Assembly: GCA_012799845.1 (NCBI GenBank)
Contig: JAAZKL010000315.1
Location: forward strand, 1 to 5,704
Length of the DNA stretch: 5,704 nt
Direction: 5' to 3'
DNA from: Clostridiaceae bacterium
Lineage (GTDB): Bacteria; Bacillota; Clostridia; Acetivibrionales; DTU013
Under the pieces are notes generated by a model. It made no database searches. It was not told where the DNA came from and saw only the letters and a list, made by a program, of their open reading frames with translations. The position numbers and the translations under genes were made by a program. The first letter of the stretch is position 1. Each line of letters starts with the position of its first letter. Below, one piece after another: positions 1-3,410 of this stretch.

Positions 1-234
1 AAGCAGTTGGAGAAGCAGTGCATCCGGCTCGGGATCAAGTTCGGGAGGCAGGTGGTGACCGCCAGCTGCGGCATCGCCCAGTATCCGGCGCATTCCTCAA
101 ACATAAAGGATGTCATAGAAATGGCGGACCAGGCGCTCTATCACGCAAAGGAGATAGGCAAGAACATAGTGGTCTGTTATGATGAGATAGGCATGACGAG
201 AGAAGAACTTGAAATGAAACAGGGATCAGGCTGA
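1..234 (+). CDS. GGDEF-domain protein (putative diguanylate cyclase), C-terminal fragment
   Basis: This is the 3' end of a gene that begins left of the window; the frame is open from base 1 and ends at TGA 232-234, giving 77 residues. Residues 20-26 (TASCGIA) and 42-55 (ADQALYHAKEIGKN) are the hallmark last strand and helix of GGDEF domains, which make cyclic di-GMP from two GTP. The GGDEF signature, the metal ligands, any inhibitory site and any sensor domain lie outside the window. Catalytic activity and input signal therefore cannot be judged, and degenerate GDPs of this fold that only bind nucleotide exist. A short charged tail of about 20 residues follows the domain. The final codons and the stop lie inside the left arm of a long inverted repeat. 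The TTG at 7 is not a real start. Domain assignment is firm; activity is unknown. Confidence 0.92.
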   Translation, partial: KQLEKQCIRLGIKFGRQVVTASCGIAQYPAHSSNIKDVIEMADQALYHAKEIGKNIVVCYDEIGMTREELEMKQGSG

Positions 235-267
235 CAGGGTCCTTTTATGACCTTGTCAGCCTGACCC
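222..267. terminator. Long inverted repeat between convergent genes, probable bidirectional terminator
   Basis: GGG (222-224) and 226-241 pair with 249-264 and CCC (265-267). This gives a 19-bp stem with one bulged A (225), one G-T wobble and a 7-base loop (CTTTTAT). It overlaps the stop codon of the GGDEF gene and lies 15 bases past the stop of convergent aroF. No run of T follows on the plus strand; on the minus strand the following sequence is only moderately T-rich (GTTTCATTTC). Position and stability suggest transcript ending or 3'-end protection for both genes. The missing U-tract leaves room for a REP-like dispersed repeat instead. Confidence 0.6.
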
Positions 268-282
268 GGCAGCGCCTTCAGG

Positions 283-1299
283 TTACCTGACACTGCGCCC
301 GACAGCGGATGCCACCAGTTGGAATTCCTCCATAAGCTGTTTGAATTTGGATGGTCTGAGAGACTGGGGACCGTCGCTCAAAGCATTCGGTGGGTCGATA
401 TGCACTTCGATGATAAGCCCGTCGGCGCCTGCGGCTATGGCGGCTTTGGACAGGGCGCCTACGTATTTCCAGTTGCCGGCTGCATGGCTCGGATCCACTA
501 TTATCGGGAGATGCGAAAGCTCTTTCACCACGGGTATGGCGCTTATATCGATGGTATTCCTTGTCGAGGTCTCATATGTGCGTATTCCTCTTTCACACAG
601 TATGATGTTTTCATTTCCGGCGTCCATTATATATTCGGCTGCCATCAGCCATTCCTCGATCGTGGCTGCAAGGCCTCGCTTGAGCAGTATGGGCTTCGAG
701 GTGAGGCCCACTTCATGCAGCAGCCTGAAATTCTGCATGTTCCGCGCACCTATCTGGATCACGTCGGCATAGGAGGCAACCAATTCTACGTCCCGCGTGT
801 CGACCACCTCGGTCACGATCTTCATGCCTGTGATCTCTCTCGCTTTTGCCATGATTTTGAGCCCATCCTCCTGGAGTCCCTGGAAGGAGTAAGGGGAAGA
901 GCGTGGCTTGAAAGCGCCTCCCCTCAGGATGGACGCGCCTGCCTCTTTTACCTTCAATGCAGTTTCTATGAACGATTCCTCGCTTTCAATGGCACATGGC
1001 CCGGCAATGACGGCCAGTTCCCTGCTGCCTACGGTTATCCCGCCAATGTCGATGACGCTCGGAGTTTGCTTCAGTTCCCTGCCGGACAGCTTGTAAGGCT
1101 TCATGATGGGGACAAGGCTTTCGACTCCCGGCATCGTAGTGATGTTTACGGTATTAAGGATACGCTTGTCACCAATGGCGCCAATGACGGTTTTTACTTC
1201 CCCGAAGATCGGATGTGTCTTGAAACCCAGTTCCTGAAGTTTATTTTCGACATTGTCGATTTCCTGTTTCGTGGCATTCCTGCTCATTACTACGATCAT
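283..1299 (-). CDS. aroF: 3-deoxy-7-phosphoheptulonate (DAHP) synthase, type I-beta, with N-terminal regulatory domain
   Basis: This enzyme condenses phosphoenolpyruvate and erythrose 4-phosphate, the first step of the shikimate pathway, in the cytoplasm. The 338 residues match the length of the Thermotoga maritima type. An N-terminal ferredoxin/ACT-like domain (about 1-70, ending in KPYKLSGRE) precedes the TIM barrel. The barrel carries AGPCAIES (99-106, metal ligand Cys102), LRGGAFKPRSSPYSFQG (125-141), KRG (207-209), DPSH (269-272, His272), EVH (298-300, Glu298) and SDG (308-310, Asp309). These four metal-ligand positions agree with those I recall for the Thermotoga enzyme. In that family the N-terminal domain mediates feedback inhibition by Tyr or Phe, so similar inhibition is inferred here. 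The ATG at 1299 is chosen because AAGGAGG (minus strand, 1309-1315) stands 9 bases upstream. The gene has its own promoter and a T-box leader and appears monocistronic; no other aromatic-pathway gene is in the window. Confidence 0.97.
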   Translation of the reverse strand: MIVVMSRNATKQEIDNVENKLQELGFKTHPIFGEVKTVIGAIGDKRILNTVNITTMPGVESLVPIMKPYKLSGRELKQTPSVIDIGGITVGSRELAVIAGPCAIESEESFIETALKVKEAGASILRGGAFKPRSSPYSFQGLQEDGLKIMAKAREITGMKIVTEVVDTRDVELVASYADVIQIGARNMQNFRLLHEVGLTSKPILLKRGLAATIEEWLMAAEYIMDAGNENIILCERGIRTYETSTRNTIDISAIPVVKELSHLPIIVDPSHAAGNWKYVGALSKAAIAAGADGLIIEVHIDPPNALSDGPQSLRPSKFKQLMEEFQLVASAVGRSVR

Positions 1300-1308
1300 G
1301 ACGTCGAT

Positions 1309-1315
1309 CCTCCTT
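1309..1315 (-). promoter_or_regulatory. Ribosome binding site of aroF
   Basis: Minus-strand AAGGAGG with 9 bases to the ATG at 1297-1299. It lies about 28 bases past the T-tract of the T-box terminator, so it is transcribed only when the terminator is read through. Confidence 0.85.
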
Positions 1316-1342
1316 CTGACGTATTAAGGTTTTCCATAACAT

Positions 1343-1378
1343 AAAAAAAACTCTTCGTCTCGTATGAGACGAAGAGTT
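1343..1378 (-). terminator. Intrinsic terminator of the T-box leader
   Basis: On the minus strand, a perfect 13-bp stem (1366-1378 with 1349-1361) closed by a 4-base loop (ATAC) runs into eight T residues (1343-1350; the first two T's also close the stem). It ends 28 bases before the aroF RBS. Its 5' arm shares AACTC with the proposed antiterminator, which explains the switch. Confidence 0.96.
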
Positions 1379-1612
1379 ATACTCCACGCGGTACCACTCA
1401 AATTGGCAAAAGCCCACTCTGTCACGCACTATCATGCGCTATCCCTGTAACGGGGGAAACCCGGCTCGGCCTACTGTATCTTTCAGCCTGCGGCTCTAAG
1501 GGGAACTTCGACCGTTATACCCCACCGGGCTTCCACCATCCCCGGCTCGCTGTCCGGAGGCATTGTGCGGTTTACTTTCCCTTGGTCATTGCCTTTGATC
1601 TCGGATAAATTT
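1343..1612 (-). promoter_or_regulatory. T-box riboswitch, probably tRNA-Phe responsive, controlling aroF
   Basis: This leader RNA senses the charging state of a tRNA and prevents termination when the tRNA is uncharged. All core parts are visible on the minus strand. Stem I has lower-helix strands 1579-1583 (AAGGG) and 1498-1502 (CCCTT), and upper-helix strands 1568-1571 (ACCG) and 1511-1514 (CGGT). Between them is the specifier loop, with the AGTA (1573-1576) and GAA (1507-1509) loop-E halves. One base after GAA sits TTC (1503-1505) in the usual specifier position, which reads Phe. The distal stem I contains AGCGAG and GGTGGAAG (about 1525-1551). The T-box sequence TGGTACCGCG is at 1387-1396; its UGGU would pair with a tRNA end A-CCA, which fits tRNA-Phe or tRNA-Tyr and disfavours tRNA-Trp (discriminator G). 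The GAGT before it can pair with ACTC of the terminator's 5' arm, giving an antiterminator. The 5' limit is inferred from the promoter. The T-box class is certain; Phe specificity is likely. Confidence 0.95.
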
Positions 1613-1617
1613 ATATT

Positions 1618-1646
1618 ATCTTAGCATGGAGCGATTCCGGTGTCAA
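1618..1646 (-). promoter_or_regulatory. Sigma-A type promoter for the T-box leader and aroF
   Basis: Minus-strand TTGACA (1641-1646) is a perfect -35. A 17-base spacer leads to TAAGAT (1618-1623), a 4 of 6 match to the -10. Transcription should start near 1611, which places the T-box stem I right at the 5' end of the RNA. It stands back to back with the cheW promoter. Confidence 0.82.
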
Positions 1647-1679
1647 GAGTGTTTTTACTAACATTGTGTCGGAATTCTG

Positions 1680-1688
1680 TGCTATAAT
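1680..1688 (+). promoter_or_regulatory. Extended -10 promoter of cheW
   Basis: TGC-TATAAT gives a consensus -10 (1683-1688) with the TG extension at 1680-1681. No good -35 exists at 17 bases; CTAACA at 1658-1663 (19-base spacer) is the best partial match, which is acceptable for an extended -10 promoter. The predicted start near 1695 leaves an untranslated leader of about 53 bases. I see no flagellar sigma-28 motif, so expression appears to use the housekeeping sigma factor. Confidence 0.72.
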
Positions 1689-1734
1689 ATATCTATCAAC
1701 CGTATTCCGGCATTAAACCGGCTAAGACGAATAC

Positions 1735-1740
1735 AGGAGG
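1735..1740 (+). promoter_or_regulatory. Ribosome binding site of cheW
   Basis: A perfect AGGAGG sits 7 bases before the ATG at 1748 and fixes this start. A weak imperfect hairpin (GTATTC 1702-1707 with GAATAC 1729-1734, inner CGG/CCG) ends immediately before it. Confidence 0.88.
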
Positions 1741-1747
1741 TTGTCAC

Positions 1748-2209
1748 ATGAGCGAAATGAATGCTGTTATATTCAACCTTAACGGCCAGTTGTTCGGAGC
1801 CGAAGCATCACAGGTATTCCAGATAATCAGGTACCAGGAGCCTGCGAAGATGCCGAAAATGCCCCGCTTCATTGAGGGGATCATAAACTACAGGGATACG
1901 GTACTCCCCGTCATCAACCTCGTTAAAAGATTCGAACTGGGAGACGCGCCTGTCAGCAAGAAGACCAAGATCCTTGTCACGAAGATCGGTGACAGGTATG
2001 CCGGGTTTATCGTCAACGATGTGACGGAGATCATGCGTTTTGAAGAAGGGGAAGTGGAACAGGCCCCGTCAGTCGTGAACATGGGGACCGCCGCCTACAT
2101 CAAGAAGATCGGCAAAAAGGGAGAAAAATTATACTCCATAATCGATCTTGAGAACATACTCGGCGAAGCTGAGAAAAAAAGGCTTCCAACTTCCGGACCA
2201 AAAGCATGA
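1748..2209 (+). CDS. cheW: CheW-family chemotaxis coupling protein
   Basis: CheW is the cytoplasmic adaptor that joins chemoreceptors to the histidine kinase CheA in receptor arrays. The 153-residue product is a single CheW domain of usual length. It shows the N-terminal strand pattern (NAVIFNLNGQLFGAEASQVFQII, about 5-27), the central signature FIEGIINYRDTVLPVINL (41-58) with the conserved Arg49, and AGFIVNDVTEIMRF (85-98), followed by KLYSIIDLENIL (127-138). The usual G-x-x-N-L-R-G core reads G-I-I-N-Y-R-D here, a modest departure from consensus. The last 12 residues are a short basic tail. No CheA, receptor, CheY or flagellar gene is adjacent. The gene stands alone between oppositely oriented housekeeping genes, so it is either an isolated copy supplying the main array or an adaptor for another signalling protein. 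Its stop is 18 bases from the stop of convergent ychF, with no clear terminator between. Confidence 0.95.
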   Translation: MSEMNAVIFNLNGQLFGAEASQVFQIIRYQEPAKMPKMPRFIEGIINYRDTVLPVINLVKRFELGDAPVSKKTKILVTKIGDRYAGFIVNDVTEIMRFEEGEVEQAPSVVNMGTAAYIKKIGKKGEKLYSIIDLENILGEAEKKRLPTSGPKA

Positions 2210-2227
2210 CACATTTGGATGCGCCGC

Positions 2228-3316
2228 TCATACGTTGAATCTGAATAGAGTCACGTCTCCGTCCTGCATGATATAATCCTTTCCCTCGGAGCGCACAAGC
2301 CCTTTTTCACGCGCCGCGGCGTATGAACCGCATTTCATCAGGTCGTCGTATGATACTATTTCGGCCCTTATGAAGCCTCTTTCCATGTCGCTGTGTATCT
2401 TGCCCGCAGCCTGGGGCGCTTTTGTGCCTCTTTTTATTGTCCACGCCCTGACTTCCGGATGGCCCGCGGTCAGAAAGCTTATAAGTCCAAGCAACCTGTA
2501 GCTTGCCCTGACCAGCTTGTCAAGGCCTGATTCCTTCAGACCCAGTGCTTCAAGGAACAGCTTTTTCTCTTCATCTTCAAACTGTGCGATCTCTTCTTCG
2601 ATCTTTGCGCAGACCACTATTAATTCAGCGCCTTCCCTGTCCGCGATCCTCCTGAGTTCTTCAACGAAATGGTTTTCACTGTTTTGCAGATCATCCTCCG
2701 AAACATTTGCAGCATACAGGACAGGTTTCGAGGTAAGGAGGAAGAGCTGGTCAACCAGCTGCTTTTCTTCTTCAGTGAAGGACATTGCCCTGACCGGGGT
2801 CCCGGATTCCAGGGATTCTTTTATCCTTTCATACAGATCGACCTCTGCCTGGTATTTTTTATCGCCTTTCAGCATTTTTTTCGCTTTGTCGATACGCCTT
2901 TCCAGCATTTCCAGGTCTGCAAAGATAAGCTCCAGGTTTATCGTCTCAACATCCCTGGCAGGGGATACAGAACCGTCCACATGTACTATATCGCTGTCAT
3001 CGAAGCAGCGGACCACATGAACTATCGCATCCACTTCCCGGATATGCGACAGGAACTTGTTGCCGAGGCCTTCTCCCTTGCTCGCTCCCTTTACGAGGCC
3101 CGCTATATCGACAAACTCCACGATAGCCGGAGTCACTTTGACAGGATCATACATTTCGGCGAGCCTGCCCAGCCTTTCGTCAGGGACCGGAACGATGCCC
3201 ACATTCGGTTCTATGGTGCAGAAAGGATAATTGGCCGCTTCTGCACCAGCTTTTGTAATAGCGTTGAAAAGAGTACTTTTGCCCACATTGGGCAGGCCTG
3301 CTATGCCAAGCTTCAT
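2228..3316 (-). CDS. ychF: Redox-regulated ATPase YchF (Obg-like ATPase, OLA1 family)
   Basis: YchF is a universally conserved P-loop protein of the TRAFAC class that binds ribosomes, prefers ATP to GTP and is linked to stress responses and translation. At 362 residues it has normal length. Visible parts are the P-loop GLPNVGKST (7-15), the switch-I region NYPFCTIEPNVG (29-40), DIAGLVKGASKGEGLGNKF (70-88) with Leu74 in place of a catalytic glutamine, and the altered G4 motif NVSE (204-207), which underlies ATP preference in the family. A coiled-coil helical insert follows at about 125-200. A C-terminal TGS domain (about 278-361) contains RAWTIKRGTKAPQAAGKIHSD and ends in YIMQDGDVTLFRFNV. Nothing appears broken. 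The ATG at 3316 has a modest AAGGG ribosome site 10 bases upstream, and the N-terminus MKLGIAGLPNVGKST is exactly that expected of the family. It lies 94 bases downstream of the ltaS-like gene on the same strand but has its own promoter. Confidence 0.97.
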   Translation of the reverse strand: MKLGIAGLPNVGKSTLFNAITKAGAEAANYPFCTIEPNVGIVPVPDERLGRLAEMYDPVKVTPAIVEFVDIAGLVKGASKGEGLGNKFLSHIREVDAIVHVVRCFDDSDIVHVDGSVSPARDVETINLELIFADLEMLERRIDKAKKMLKGDKKYQAEVDLYERIKESLESGTPVRAMSFTEEEKQLVDQLFLLTSKPVLYAANVSEDDLQNSENHFVEELRRIADREGAELIVVCAKIEEEIAQFEDEEKKLFLEALGLKESGLDKLVRASYRLLGLISFLTAGHPEVRAWTIKRGTKAPQAAGKIHSDMERGFIRAEIVSYDDLMKCGSYAAAREKGLVRSEGKDYIMQDGDVTLFRFNV

Positions 3317-3359
3317 GTATACTCAACCCTTCTTTCTGTCACAAGTTCAGCCAAAACTC

Positions 3360-3387
3360 ATTATATATTTATTATCGAAATAGTCAA
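3360..3387 (-). promoter_or_regulatory. Sigma-A type promoter of ychF
   Basis: Minus-strand TTGACT (3382-3387) is 5 of 6 for the -35. A 16-base spacer leads to TATAAT (3360-3365), a perfect -10. The start is predicted near 3353, giving a leader of about 36 bases. The -35 lies within an 18-base inverted repeat. Confidence 0.8.
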
Positions 3388-3400
3388 TTACAAAATTGAC
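3383..3400. repeat. Inverted repeat over the ychF -35 box
   Basis: GTCAATT and AATTGAC form perfect 7-base arms around a 4-base centre (ACAA on the plus strand). It overlaps the -35 box of ychF and lies 11 bases after the stop of the ltaS-like gene. An immediately adjacent second palindrome, ACGCC-T-GGCGT, occupies 3399-3409. Either could be an operator for a dimeric regulator. The first could also be a weak, AT-rich transcript end for the upstream gene, though no T-run follows it. Function unproven. Confidence 0.45.
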
Positions 3401-3410
3401 GCCTGGCGTA

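Noticed and set aside
319..1344. Long open frame of 341 codons on the plus strand opposite aroF
   Set aside because: It lies fully antisense to a gene with strong family identity, has no recognisable product, runs into the T-box terminator region and has no ribosome site. It is a by-product of aroF codon use.
1241..1435. Open frame of 64 codons on the minus strand across the T-box leader, considered as a leader peptide
   Set aside because: It crosses the terminator hairpin and overlaps aroF in another frame. The T-box explains the regulation without a peptide, and there is no enrichment of Phe, Tyr or Trp codons at a useful position.
2174..2227. Possible ychF terminator on the minus strand inside the cheW 3' end (seven T's at 2174-2180)
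   Set aside because: The T-run is present, but the only stem before it (CTTTTGG with TTGGAAG) depends on four G-T wobble pairs and is too weak to call.
3317..3410. Whether the ltaS-like gene and ychF form an operon
   Set aside because: Same strand and only 94 bases apart, but a good -35/-10 pair for ychF lies between them and the functions are unrelated. Read-through is possible but not needed.
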